Source: Clostridia bacterium (GTDB lineage Bacteria; Bacillota_A; Clostridia; Christensenellales; Borkfalkiaceae). From it: a stretch of DNA of 13,238 nt. The position numbers and the translations under genes are program-made. How positions within the stretch are numbered: the first letter of the stretch is position 1; every line of letters starts with the position of its first letter. Where the stretch lies: contig JAGASB010000250.1 in NCBI GenBank assembly GCA_017621955.1, positions 1 through 13,238 of the forward strand. Reading direction: 5' to 3'. Below, piece by piece: positions 1 through 7,547 of the stretch. A model generated the notes under the pieces. It was not told the DNA's origin, did no database searches, and saw only the letters and a program-made list of their open reading frames with translations.

Positions 1-275
1 AAACGTTCGGTTGCGGTAGCGCAATCGCGTCAAGCTCGATGGCGACGGAACTTATTAAGGAAAAACCTGTATCCGAGGCTTTAACGTTGACGAACAAGGC
101 GGTAGCCGAAGCGTTGGACGGACTTCCCGCGCATAAGTTGCATTGTTCCGTTTTGGCGGAAGAAGCGATTAAAAAGGCGATTCAGGATTATTACGAGAAA
201 AACGGGATAGAATACGACAAAAAGCAATTTCCAAATTGTGAAAATTGTAGTCATTGTTCCGCGCGCCCCGTATAA
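1..275 (+). CDS. nifU: NifU/IscU-type Fe-S cluster scaffold protein, C-terminal part (5' end outside window)
   Basis: The open frame enters the window at base 3 and reads TFGCGSAIASSS before the first internal ATG at 39, so this is the 3' end of a longer gene. The GCGSAIASSS block holds a cluster-ligand Cys of the NifU N-terminal/IscU scaffold family, and PAHKLHCSVLAEEAI carries the last conserved Cys. These proteins assemble Fe-S clusters with the cysteine desulfurase IscS/NifS and pass them to apoproteins in the cytoplasm. The desulfurase gene is probably upstream, outside the window. The protein ends in a short Cys-containing tail, CENCSHC, beyond the usual IscU end; as I recall, Clostridium-type NifU proteins have similar tails. 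The family call is firm. The N-terminal half cannot be seen. Confidence 0.9.
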   Translation, partial: TFGCGSAIASSSMATELIKEKPVSEALTLTNKAVAEALDGLPAHKLHCSVLAEEAIKKAIQDYYEKNGIEYDKKQFPNCENCSHCSARPV

Positions 276-279
276 TTTA

Positions 280-308
280 TTGTTTTTTTTACGCAAAAGT
301 GATATAAT
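280..308 (+). promoter_or_regulatory. Sigma-A-type promoter of the metF operon
   Basis: TTGTTT (280-285) and TATAAT (303-308) are separated by 17 nt, in the gap between nifU and metF. The predicted start near 315 leaves a leader of under 30 nt. That is too short for a SAM or T-box leader, so no methionine-responsive riboswitch is visible on this operon. Confidence 0.6.
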
Positions 309-341
309 TAAAAAAATACGATAAAAGACTGAAGCGGAATT

Positions 342-1217
342 ATGAAGATCATTGATTTATTAACCGAAAACAAATTAACGCTTTCGTTTGAGGTGTTTCC
401 ACCCAAAACCGATAGCGTTTTTGATAGCGTAAAGCACGCAACGGAAGAAATAGCAAAACTAAAACCTGCGTTTATGAGTGTGACTTACGGCGCGGGCGGC
501 GGAACGAGTAAATATACGTTAGATATTGCAAAAAACATTTTAAAAGAGTATGGTGTGCCGACGTTGGCGCACCTTACTTGTGTTTCTTCAACGAAGCAAA
601 CGGTAAAAGAACGAATAGCGGATATTAGAAAATCAGGAATAAAAAACGTAATGGCGCTCCGTGGCGATATTCCCAAAGACATAGAAAATCAAGATAGAAA
701 CGGTTGGGATTATAAATACGCAATCGATTTAGTTCGAGAACTTAAAGAAGATAATCCTGATTTGTGTATAGGCGGTGCGTGCTATCCGGAAATTCACCCG
801 GAGAGCGCAAATCAGAAAGAAGACATAAAACACTTAAAAGAAAAAGTGGAAGCGGGCTGTGATTTTTTAACGACGCAGATGTTTTTTGATAATAATCTCT
901 TATATAACTTCTTATATAAAATTCGTGAAGCGGGAATTACAGTTCCTGTTATGCCGGGGATTATGCCCATCACCAACGCGAATCAAGTAGAGCGAGCAAT
1001 CAAACTTTCGGGCTCGTTTATGCCCCAACGTTTTAAGAGTTTGGTTGATAAGTTTGGAACTTCCCCCGACGCGATGAAACAAGCAGGTATCATTTATGCA
1101 ACCGACCAAATCATAGACCTTTTTGCAAACGGGATCAAGAACGTTCACGTTTACTCAATGAACAAACCCGACATCGCTGAAAAGATACTGAATAATCTTT
1201 CGGATATTCTTAACTGA
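342..1217 (+). CDS. metF: 5,10-methylenetetrahydrofolate reductase
   Basis: A 291-aa protein of usual bacterial MetF length. It reduces 5,10-methylene-THF to 5-methyl-THF using FAD, supplying the methyl donor for methionine synthase. Family landmarks are in order: SFEVFPPKT at 15-23, with E17 matching the catalytic Glu; SVTYGAGGG at 46-54; ALRGD at 105-109 with the conserved Asp; CYPEIHPE at 147-154; and TQMFFD at 178-183. The start at 342 gives the normal MetF N-terminus, preceded only by a weak purine-rich site (GAAGCGGA). It is the first gene of a metF, reactivation protein, metH operon, and the next ATG follows after one base. In some anaerobes MetF takes electrons from ferredoxin or a partner flavoprotein; the sequence does not show which donor is used here. 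Confidence 0.95.
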   Translation: MKIIDLLTENKLTLSFEVFPPKTDSVFDSVKHATEEIAKLKPAFMSVTYGAGGGTSKYTLDIAKNILKEYGVPTLAHLTCVSSTKQTVKERIADIRKSGIKNVMALRGDIPKDIENQDRNGWDYKYAIDLVRELKEDNPDLCIGGACYPEIHPESANQKEDIKHLKEKVEAGCDFLTTQMFFDNNLLYNFLYKIREAGITVPVMPGIMPITNANQVERAIKLSGSFMPQRFKSLVDKFGTSPDAMKQAGIIYATDQIIDLFANGIKNVHVYSMNKPDIAEKILNNLSDILN

Positions 1218-1218
1218 T

Positions 1219-1875
1219 ATGCCAAACGTTGTTTACGTAAAAAATTATACTCCGCCAAAAATAAACGTAAAAGAAGTTTTGCGGTATGCAGGGGTAAAGG
1301 GAGAAATACCCGAAATAAGCGCAATTGTCGACGAGTGCGTAAAAGAGTTGGAAGGCAAATTAAATTATAAAGTGTGTTATAGTGAATATCCCGTAAAAAT
1401 TACAGGGAATGAAATAGATTTGTCTTTTGCTTCGGTGAACTCAAAAAATTTGGCTAAAAATCTTAAGAATTGTAAAACGTATATCCTTTTTTGCGCCACG
1501 GTTGGTATAGCGATGGATAGACTTATTGCAAAATATAGCGTGCTATCCCCTACAAAAGCGCTTATTTTTCAAGCGCTTGGCGCCGAGCGGATAGAAAGCC
1601 TTTGCGACTTGTTTAATAAGGAAATTCAGGAAAAATACAAACACACAAGACCGCGGTTTTCTCCCGGATACGGCGATTTAAAGGTGGAACTTCAACGTGA
1701 AATTTTCGCTGCGCTTAACTGCTCTAAAAACATAGGCGTAACCTTAAACGAAAGTCTTTTAATGTCTCCGTCAAAGTCGGTTACCGCTATTATAGGTGTG
1801 TGCGAAGAGAATGCACGTGAAGAAAAACAAAGTTGTTTTAACTGCGAAAAAAGAAATTGTGCATTTAGGAAGTAA
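1219..1875 (+). CDS. Stand-alone methionine synthase reactivation-domain protein
   Basis: A 218-aa protein matching the vitamin B12-dependent methionine synthase activation domain, which in E. coli MetH is the C-terminal domain. It binds S-adenosylmethionine and helps re-methylate cob(II)alamin after accidental oxidation. The family AdoMet-site pattern is visible as RFSPGYGD at 146-153, followed by LNESLLMSPSKSVTAIIG around 176-193. The C-terminus has a Cys cluster, CFNCEKRNC (C206, C209, C214), possibly a metal site. The gene starts one base after metF stops and ends two bases before metH, so translation is probably coupled. MetH next door lacks this domain, so the two polypeptides together make one complete methionine synthase. 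Confidence 0.9.
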   Translation: MPNVVYVKNYTPPKINVKEVLRYAGVKGEIPEISAIVDECVKELEGKLNYKVCYSEYPVKITGNEIDLSFASVNSKNLAKNLKNCKTYILFCATVGIAMDRLIAKYSVLSPTKALIFQALGAERIESLCDLFNKEIQEKYKHTRPRFSPGYGDLKVELQREIFAALNCSKNIGVTLNESLLMSPSKSVTAIIGVCEENAREEKQSCFNCEKRNCAFRK

Positions 1876-1877
1876 AT

Positions 1878-4283
1878 ATGTTTATAAAAGATTATCTTAA
1901 AGACAATTTAATATTCCTTGACGGCGGTATGGGCACGCTTTTACAAGAAAACGGCTTAAAAGCGGGTGAACTTCCTGAACGTTGGAACGTAACCCATGCG
2001 GACGTAATAAATAAAATTCATAAAGAGTATTTTGATGCAGGTAGCAACGTCGTTGCTACGAATACTTTTGGCGCAAATATCCTGAAATTTTCCGAAGAAG
2101 AACTTGAAGAAATTATCAAGTGCGCTGTTTCTAATGCTAAAAACGCAAAAGAGCAGTCTAATGGAAGCCAAGAAAAATGGATAGCGTTAGATATAGGTCC
2201 TACGGGTAGAATGTTAAAACCTTACGGCGATCTTGATTTTGAAGATGCCGTCAAAGTGTTTTCAAAAACGGTAAAACTCGGCGTTAAATACGGTGTTGAT
2301 TTGGTGTTCATAGAAACTATGAACGACAGTTACGAAACTAAAGCGGCGGTTTTGGCAGCAAAAGAAAACTGCGATTTGCCTGTTTTCGTCTCCAACGCAT
2401 ACGGTGAAGACGGTACTCTTATGACGGGCGCAAAGCCCAAAGCAATGGTTGCTATGCTTGAAAGTTTAGGCGTAGATGCAATAGGTGTAAACTGTTCGTT
2501 CGGTCCTAAAAAACTTGCACCCGTTGTGGAAGAATACCTTAAATATTCGTCCATTCCCGTTCTTTTAGAGCCAAACGCAGGGATCCCTAAAGTAGTTGAC
2601 GGAAAGACCGTTTACGACGTTTTATCTGAAGAGTTTTCTTCTGATGTTAGCACGCTTATTAAAAAGGGCGTTCGTATTGCAGGTGGTTGCTGTGGCACTA
2701 CACCCGATTATATTAAAGCGCTCGTAGAAAAAGTCAAAGGTCAAGTACCCGTTCAAATAGAAAAGAAAAACTTTTCGATGGTTTCATCCTATACTCACGC
2801 AGTTGAATTTGACGCTGAACCTATTTTAATAGGCGAAAGAATAAACCCGACGGGGAAGAAAAAGTTTAAAGAAGCCTTAAAGACAAACGATATAGACTAT
2901 ATATTAAAAGAAGGCGTTTCTCAACAAGAAAAGGGCGTGCATATTTTAGACGTCAACGTAGGACTTCCCGAAATTGACGAAATTAAAATGTTAACAACCG
3001 CCGTAAAAGAACTGCAAGCCATTATAGATTTGCCTTTGCAAATTGATACGTCTAATATTTTAGCAATGGAAAATGCTTTGCGAGTTTATAACGGCAAAGC
3101 GATGGTAAATTCCGTTAACGGTAAAAAGGAAAGTATGGAAGCCGTTTTTCCACTCGTAAAAAAATACGGCGGATTAGTGGTTTGCTTAACGCTTGATGAA
3201 AACGGTATTCCCGAAAAAGCCGAAGATAGACTCAAAATCGCTAAAAAGATTTTAGAAAAAGCGAAAGAGTACGATATAGATAAAAAAGACCTGATTTTCG
3301 ACCCGTTGGCACTTACGATAAGCGCAGATAAAAATGAGGGATTAGAAACGCTTAAAGCAGTAAAATTAATTAAAGAGAAATTGGGTGCACACACTTCTCT
3401 CGGCGTTTCTAACGTTTCGTTTGGGCTACCTGAAAGAGATATTATAAACGGCAACTTTTTTACTCTTGCTCTTTATAACGGTTTATCGGCAGGTATAATT
3501 AACCCCTATTCAAACGAAATTATGAAAGTGTATCACGCATTTCGTGCGATTAACGGACTTGACGATAATTTTGAAAAGTATATTAAATTTACTGAAAACT
3601 TACCAAGACAAACGACAGTTGCGGTAGATACGACTACCAAAACGACGGATAGCATAGAACATAAATCCGAACTGCAAAAGGCAATAATTCAAGGTCTTAA
3701 AGAGCAGGCTAGTGTAATTACTAAAGAATTATTATTAACTGAAAAATCACTTAATATCGTTCAAAACGAAATTATCCCTGCACTTAATACCGTTGGCGTT
3801 GGCTTTGAAAATAAAACGGTATATTTACCGCAACTTTTAATGAGTGCAGAAGCGTCGAAGTCGGCGTTCGAGCGTATAAAAGAAAGTATGAGTGGCGAAA
3901 AAACGGCAAATAAATGCACTTTCGTTATTGCAACGGTAAAGGGCGATATTCACGATATAGGTAAAAATATAGTTAAACTGCTTTTGGAAAATTACGGATT
4001 TAACGTGTATGATTTAGGTCGCGACGTTTCGCCCGAAGAAGTGGCTAAGAAAACTATAGAATTAAAAGCACCGATAGTAGGACTTTCTGCACTTATGACG
4101 ACTACCGTTCCCGCAATGGAACAAACGATAAAACTATTAAGAAAAAAAGCGCCTTGGTGCAAAATCGTGGTTGGCGGCGCAGTGCTTAACAAAGAGTATG
4201 CGGATATGATAGGCGCTGATAAGTATGCAAAAGACGCTATGGAAACGGTAAGATACGCCGAAGAAATAAATAACAGTTTATAA
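1878..4283 (+). CDS. metH: Cobalamin-dependent methionine synthase lacking the reactivation domain
   Basis: An 801-aa protein, against about 1,200 aa for E. coli MetH. Domains in order: homocysteine S-methyltransferase barrel (about 1-300; FLDGGMGT near the start, zinc ligands C206 in GVNCSFGP and C271/C272 in GGCCGTTP); pterin/methyl-THF-binding barrel (about 312-570, starting ILIGERINPTGKKKF); B12-binding cap helices (about 605-680); and a Rossmann B12 domain (about 685-801) with the DxHxxG motif GDIHDIG, where H692 is the lower axial cobalt ligand. It transfers the methyl of 5-methyl-THF to cobalamin and then to homocysteine. TAGGAAG at 1866-1872 is a good ribosome site for ATG 1878. The absent C-terminal activation domain is supplied by the preceding gene. 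Confidence 0.96.
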   Translation: MFIKDYLKDNLIFLDGGMGTLLQENGLKAGELPERWNVTHADVINKIHKEYFDAGSNVVATNTFGANILKFSEEELEEIIKCAVSNAKNAKEQSNGSQEKWIALDIGPTGRMLKPYGDLDFEDAVKVFSKTVKLGVKYGVDLVFIETMNDSYETKAAVLAAKENCDLPVFVSNAYGEDGTLMTGAKPKAMVAMLESLGVDAIGVNCSFGPKKLAPVVEEYLKYSSIPVLLEPNAGIPKVVDGKTVYDVLSEEFSSDVSTLIKKGVRIAGGCCGTTPDYIKALVEKVKGQVPVQIEKKNFSMVSSYTHAVEFDAEPILIGERINPTGKKKFKEALKTNDIDYILKEGVSQQEKGVHILDVNVGLPEIDEIKMLTTAVKELQAIIDLPLQIDTSNILAMENALRVYNGKAMVNSVNGKKESMEAVFPLVKKYGGLVVCLTLDENGIPEKAEDRLKIAKKILEKAKEYDIDKKDLIFDPLALTISADKNEGLETLKAVKLIKEKLGAHTSLGVSNVSFGLPERDIINGNFFTLALYNGLSAGIINPYSNEIMKVYHAFRAINGLDDNFEKYIKFTENLPRQTTVAVDTTTKTTDSIEHKSELQKAIIQGLKEQASVITKELLLTEKSLNIVQNEIIPALNTVGVGFENKTVYLPQLLMSAEASKSAFERIKESMSGEKTANKCTFVIATVKGDIHDIGKNIVKLLLENYGFNVYDLGRDVSPEEVAKKTIELKAPIVGLSALMTTTVPAMEQTIKLLRKKAPWCKIVVGGAVLNKEYADMIGADKYAKDAMETVRYAEEINNSL

Positions 4284-4300
4284 AGAATAACAACTAAATA

Positions 4301-4402
4301 TAGCAATGCGAGTTGTGTTAATTCACAGAGAGTAGGGAAAGTGCGGTGAAAATCCGTCGCAACAGTCATTACGGTTAAAGTCCGATAGCCTACCCGTTGC
4401 TA
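4301..4402 (+). promoter_or_regulatory. Cobalamin (B12) riboswitch aptamer
   Basis: TAGCAATG (4301-4308) pairs with CGTTGCTA (4395-4402) as the closing P1 stem, and GTAGG (4332-4336) pairs with CCTAC (4389-4393). Between them lie the class hallmarks: GGGAAAGTGCGGTGAAAATCC followed by GTCGC, then ACAGTC, and the B12-box form AGTCCGATAGCCTACC (4379-4394). It lies in the leader of a lipoprotein and ECF S-component pair, as expected for corrinoid-controlled uptake genes. The aptamer is compact. The expression platform follows immediately and is listed separately. Confidence 0.93.
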
Positions 4403-4404
4403 CA

Positions 4405-4473
4405 AGCGTTATCATCTCGGGCAATGGAGAACGTGATAGCGTAATTTAATCGTGCCCGAGTGGCGCTTTTTTT
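4405..4473 (+). terminator. Riboswitch expression platform: intrinsic terminator with competing hairpin
   Basis: CTCGGGCA (4416-4423) pairs with TGCCCGAG (4453-4460), with AGCG/CGCT below it and a run of seven T after the stem. An alternative hairpin, CGTTATCA (4407-4414) with TGATAGCG (4434-4441), shares the same bases and holds CTCGGGCA in its loop. The two are mutually exclusive, as expected for control by transcription termination. Which form the ligand stabilises is not obvious from sequence; for uptake genes, B12 should favour termination. Confidence 0.8.
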
Positions 4474-4491
4474 ATTTATAGGAGAAAAAAT

Positions 4492-4956
4492 ATGAAAAAA
4501 TTTACAACGCTTTTATTTGCGCTTTTACTATGTTTTATATCGGCTTTTTCAGTCGCTTGTAAAAATGGCGAAACTACAGCAAGAATTGAGTCTGTAACTG
4601 AAACACAAATTGTTATGTCCATTGAAGAAACTGACGGCAAAGCCACCGCTTTTGACGCACTTAAATCATTGAGAAATCAAGATATAATTTCTTTTGATTA
4701 TGTCGAAAGTTCTTACGGGGCATATATTACGTCAATCAACGGTAAAGCTGAATACGTGATAGAATCTACGTTAACTTCAAGTAAAGGCTACTCGTGGAAG
4801 TTATACACGTCGGATTTACAAAATGCCTACGAAGAAAAGACCGTAGAAGTAAGCGGAACAACTTGTGGAGAATCGGCTTTCGGTGCAAGTTCGCTAACGG
4901 TAAAGACCGATAAATTATACGTTTGGGTTTTTGAATATTACGAATATACGTGGTAA
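4492..4956 (+). CDS. Riboswitch-controlled lipoprotein with a DUF4430/transcobalamin-like domain
   Basis: A 154-aa exported lipoprotein. MKKF is followed by a hydrophobic stretch and the lipobox SVAC, so C23 would be lipidated and the protein held on the outer face of the membrane. Residues 50-110 match the DUF4430 (transcobalamin-like C-terminal) pattern: AFDALKSL, then SSYGAYITSINGKAE, then a GYSWKLYTSD segment. The GxYI-xxINGxxE and W-x-(L/F)-Y pattern is what I use to place it. ATAGGAG at 4478-4484 gives a good ribosome site. It lies behind a B12 riboswitch and three bases before an ECF S-component gene, so I infer that it captures cobalamin or another corrinoid for uptake. The domain also occurs in proteins not linked to B12, so the substrate is inferred from context. 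Confidence 0.8.
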   Translation: MKKFTTLLFALLLCFISAFSVACKNGETTARIESVTETQIVMSIEETDGKATAFDALKSLRNQDIISFDYVESSYGAYITSINGKAEYVIESTLTSSKGYSWKLYTSDLQNAYEEKTVEVSGTTCGESAFGASSLTVKTDKLYVWVFEYYEYTW

Positions 4957-4959
4957 AAA

Positions 4960-5538
4960 ATGAAAGATAAAGAATTGCTACAGTCAAAAACTAAAAAAAA
5001 GAGTATTTGGTCGGCAAAAGAGTGTGCTAATATAGCCGTTTTCGTAGCCATACTTATCGCCGTACAGTTTGCTTTATCTTTCGTGCCGGGCGTTGAATTA
5101 GTAACCGTTTTATTCGTTACGTATTCTTTTGTTATGGGAACAAAACGTGGAATAATTTCTGCTTTTGCTTTTACGGTTTTAAGGCAATTGGTTTTCGGAT
5201 TTGCGCCAACGGTACTTATTCTTTATCTTATTTATTTCCCACTATTAACGTTTATTTTCGGGGTTTTAGGTAGTAAAATAAAGAATCCGTTGAAGGTTTT
5301 GCCACTTATCGTTTTAGTTGCTTGCGTGTGTACGGCTATGTTTACTATGTTAGATAATTTAATCACTCCTATTTGGTACGGGTACGGGCAAAAATCTGCA
5401 AAGCTCTATTTTATGGCGTCTATTCCGTTTATGATACCACAAGTAATTTGCTCTCTAATTTCAGTATCAGTTTTGTTCTATCCACTATATAAGGTGTTTA
5501 TAGCATTTAGGCAATCGTATCTCATGATTTGTAATTAA
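4960..5538 (+). CDS. ECF transporter S-component, probable cobalamin/corrinoid uptake (CbrT-like)
   Basis: A 192-aa integral membrane protein with about six hydrophobic segments (roughly 23-42, 45-62, 65-84, 86-105, 112-135 and 150-178). That is the size and topology of an energy-coupling-factor S-component. The segment GVELVTVLFVTYSFVMGTKR resembles CbrT-type S-components in my recollection. S-components bind the vitamin and work with a shared EcfT/EcfA/EcfA' module, which is not encoded in this window and is usually elsewhere in group II genomes. The gene follows the lipoprotein stop by three bases with no clear ribosome site, so translation is probably coupled. Both genes sit under the B12 riboswitch, which is the main support for a corrinoid substrate. 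No terminator is visible after it. Confidence 0.8.
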   Translation: MKDKELLQSKTKKKSIWSAKECANIAVFVAILIAVQFALSFVPGVELVTVLFVTYSFVMGTKRGIISAFAFTVLRQLVFGFAPTVLILYLIYFPLLTFIFGVLGSKIKNPLKVLPLIVLVACVCTAMFTMLDNLITPIWYGYGQKSAKLYFMASIPFMIPQVICSLISVSVLFYPLYKVFIAFRQSYLMICN

Positions 5539-5593
5539 ATATTTCAATAGGTACTCATTAATTATATTTGACAAAGAAACTTAAAAAAGTGAC

Positions 5594-6910
5594 GTGAGAT
5601 TTATAGCAATCTACGACCAAATGGATACGGAAACAAACCCTGACGATGATATTATCCCGTTTAAGAATATCCTAAACGAAATGTATGCAAAGGATTGTAG
5701 CAAAAAAGTTCGTGCAGTAGTAAGAGCAAAAGGTAACGCAGGAAAACATATATCCTATCTTCCGCCTTTGGGCTATATGAAAGACCCCGAAGATAAGGAA
5801 AAATGGATTGTAGAGCATATCGGCGCTTCTATCGTTAAAGAGATATTTGCCCTTTGCCTTAAAGGATACGGACCTACGCAAATCGCAAGAATTTTAACCG
5901 AACGTGGAATTGATACACCCGTAGTTCACTTTCATAAGTACAAGCTACCAACGGCGTTGAAATTAAGAGAAGATTCCGATGTTTGGAACGCAAAAACGAT
6001 AGCAGGAATACTTGAAAATATGGAGTATTTAGGACACACGGTTAATTTTAGGTACTACAAAAAGTCGTATAAATCAAAGAAGAAATATGAAAATCCAAAA
6101 GATAAATGGGTAATCTTTGAAAATACACAAGAAGCAATCATAGACCAAGAAACTTTTGATACTGTCCAAAGAATCCGAGATGGACGAAGGAGACCTACTG
6201 AAATGGGAGAAATGAATATCCTATCAGGAATGTTCTATTGCGCCGACTGTGGAGAAAAAATGTATCTTTGTCGTTGTACTACTATGAATCAAAAAGAATA
6301 CTTTAACTGTTCTACCTATCGCAAAAAAAAGAAGAAATATTGCACGTCCCACCAAATAACGGCGCACGCCGCTATGGCTCTAATAAAAAACGACATACAA
6401 TATACCATTAAGTTTGCGACTGAGAATAAAGAAACTTTTATGAGTATTCTCAAAGAACAAGCAAAAGCGAAAAGTAAACGTGAGTTAGAATCGTTTATCG
6501 ATGGTAAAGAGCAAGCAGAAAAGCGTATAAAAGCACTTGATAAAATTATCCAAAACCTTTATGAAGATAAGGTTGTAGGAAAAATCTCCGAAGAGCGCTA
6601 TATGAAAATGAGCGATAACTATGAAGCCGAACAAAAGGCGTTGACCGAAAGGCTTAACTACTTAAAGGCGGAAATAGAAAAAGCCAAAACCCAATATGAC
6701 AACATAAATAAGTTTATGGCTATCGTAAAAAGATATAGTGATTTTGAAGAGATAACACCTGAAATCTTACGTGCTTTCGTGGACAAGGTTATTATACACG
6801 AAAAAGTAAAGGTTGATGGACGTTACGTTCACACAATAGAAATTATTTATAACTTTGTCGAAGCCATAGATTTACCTGACTTCGATGCACATTTAAGAGA
6901 AGAAAACTAA
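5594..6910 (+). pseudogene. Large serine recombinase (TndX-like) missing its catalytic N-terminus
   Basis: The 438-codon frame begins at GTG 5594 inside what is normally the end of the resolvase domain (VRFIAIYDQMDTE, then PFKNILNEMYAKDCSKKVRAV at 22-42). An in-frame TAA at 5582 shows that the usual 100 or more upstream residues, which carry the catalytic Ser and active-site Arg residues, are absent. What remains is in order: the recombinase domain (about 50-160); a zinc ribbon with C216, C219, C239 and C250; a long coiled coil (about 285-378); and a DUF4368-like C-terminus ending HTIEIIYNFVEAIDLP. Intact relatives are about 530-560 aa and excise and integrate conjugative or mobilizable elements. 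The frame has no internal stops and could yield a DNA-binding protein without strand-cleavage activity, but I read it as a truncated gene left after loss of an element. No ribosome site precedes the GTG. Confidence 0.85.
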
Positions 6911-6923
6911 ATAGAATGAGAAA

Positions 6924-6946
6924 AGGCGTGGCATCACGCCACGCCT
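6924..6946. other. Perfect 9-bp inverted repeat after the recombinase gene
   Basis: AGGCGTGGC (6924-6932) and GCCACGCCT (6938-6946) form a GC-rich stem with an ATCAC loop, 13 bases after the recombinase stop. No T-tract follows on either strand, so it is not a standard intrinsic terminator. It could be a recombinase-related site or a transcript-end stabiliser. Confidence 0.5.
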
Positions 6947-6966
6947 GACTCTCAAAGATAGCACCT

Positions 6967-6996
6967 ACCGCAAAAATTCCCTATGGGAAGAGCGGT
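6967..6996. other. Two-part hairpin downstream of the recombinase gene
   Basis: ACCGC (6967-6971) pairs with GCGGT (6992-6996), and inside it TTCCC (6977-6981) pairs with GGGAA (6985-6989) around a TAT loop. A T-rich stretch begins about nine bases later (7005-7012), so a weak plus-strand terminator is possible. The rest of 6997-7085 is AT-rich and shows no gene. Confidence 0.4.
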
Positions 6997-7085
6997 TAAT
7001 AAATATTTTTTTCTTGCAGTATTTTTTACTCACGCAAAAAGAGAGAATGTGATTACATTTATAGACTGGTATTAATATGAAAAAT

Positions 7086-7116
7086 CGAGTAAGTTACTAT
7101 CTTGCTCGTTTTTTTT
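7086..7116 (+). terminator. Intrinsic terminator before hipBA
   Basis: CGAGTAAG (7086-7093) pairs with CTTGCTCG (7101-7108) with one G-U pair and a 7-nt loop, followed by eight T. It ends transcription coming from the recombinase side. The last T residues form part of the next -35 box. Confidence 0.8.
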
Positions 7117-7143
7117 GACAAATGACTACAAAATACTTATAAA
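7115..7143 (+). promoter_or_regulatory. Upstream promoter of hipBA
   Basis: TTGACA (7115-7120), a 17-nt spacer and TATAAA (7138-7143). A transcript from here would run through the palindrome at 7159-7176 into hipB. It may be a second promoter beside the operator-bearing one. Confidence 0.55.
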
Positions 7144-7158
7144 ATCTTTTTATTATAA

Positions 7159-7199
7159 TGTCAATAAAGATTGACAAACAATGCAATTATGTGTAAAAT
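7159..7199 (+). promoter_or_regulatory. hipBA promoter with overlapping palindromic operator
   Basis: TTGACA (7171-7176), a 17-nt spacer and TAAAAT (7194-7199) lie 22 bases before the hipB start codon. The perfect palindrome TGTCAAT-AAAG-ATTGACA (7159-7176) includes the whole -35 box. HipB-type antitoxins repress their own operon by binding palindromes at the promoter, so this is the natural autoregulatory operator. The same GTCAAT-N4-ATTGAC layout recurs at the promoter of the second RNA copy (9337-9352). Confidence 0.75.
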
Positions 7200-7221
7200 A
7201 TAGGTGTATTGGAGGTGTGAT

Positions 7222-7545
7222 ATGCCAAAGCAAGAAACAATTATTTTACCTAAAACACAAGAAATACTTTCTACTATGGGTGAGCAAATTAAGCTTGCAA
7301 GATTACGTCGTCATTTGACGGCAGAACTTGTTGCTCAAAGAGCAGGGTTAAGCAGAGCCACTGTTATTGCAATTGAAAAAGGTAAACCGTCTGTTTCAAT
7401 TGGCTCTTATGCAGCCGTTCTTCACGCATTAAATGACTTAGATAAGGATTTGTTGTTGATAGCTAGAGATGATGAATTGGGAAGAAAACTTCAAGACCTT
7501 GAATTACCCACAAGGGGTAGAGGAAGGAAGCGTAAGGGGGTATAA
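7222..7545 (+). CDS. hipB: HipB-type antitoxin, XRE-family DNA-binding protein
   Basis: A 107-aa protein with one HTH_XRE domain at about 20-75 (GEQIKLARLRRHLTAELVAQRAGLSRATVIAIEKGKPSVSIGSY split around the two helices) and a basic C-terminal tail (RGRGRKRKG). I choose ATG 7222 rather than the upstream ATG 7204 because GGAGG (7211-7215) lies six bases before it. HipB neutralises the HipA kinase by binding it on DNA and represses the operon; here a palindrome covers the promoter -35 box. The gene ends two bases before hipA, the usual antitoxin-first order. Partner identity rests on this context and the paired HipA; XRE domains alone are not specific. Confidence 0.9.
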   Translation: MPKQETIILPKTQEILSTMGEQIKLARLRRHLTAELVAQRAGLSRATVIAIEKGKPSVSIGSYAAVLHALNDLDKDLLLIARDDELGRKLQDLELPTRGRGRKRKGV

Positions 7546-7547
7546 TA

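Noticed and set aside
309..341. SAM riboswitch or T-box controlling metF
   Set aside because: The predicted leader is under 30 nt and holds no such structure.
3086..4369. Minus-strand open frames opposite metH (3086-3454, 3992-4369)
   Set aside because: These are shadows of the metH reading frame with no ribosome sites; one also crosses the riboswitch.
6924..6946. Recombinase-gene terminator
   Set aside because: The stem is perfect but has no following T-tract on either strand, so it is listed only as an inverted repeat.
7204..7221. Six-codon N-terminal extension of HipB
   Set aside because: GGAGG lies between the two ATGs with correct spacing only for ATG 7222, and the first ATG would overlap the likely transcription start.
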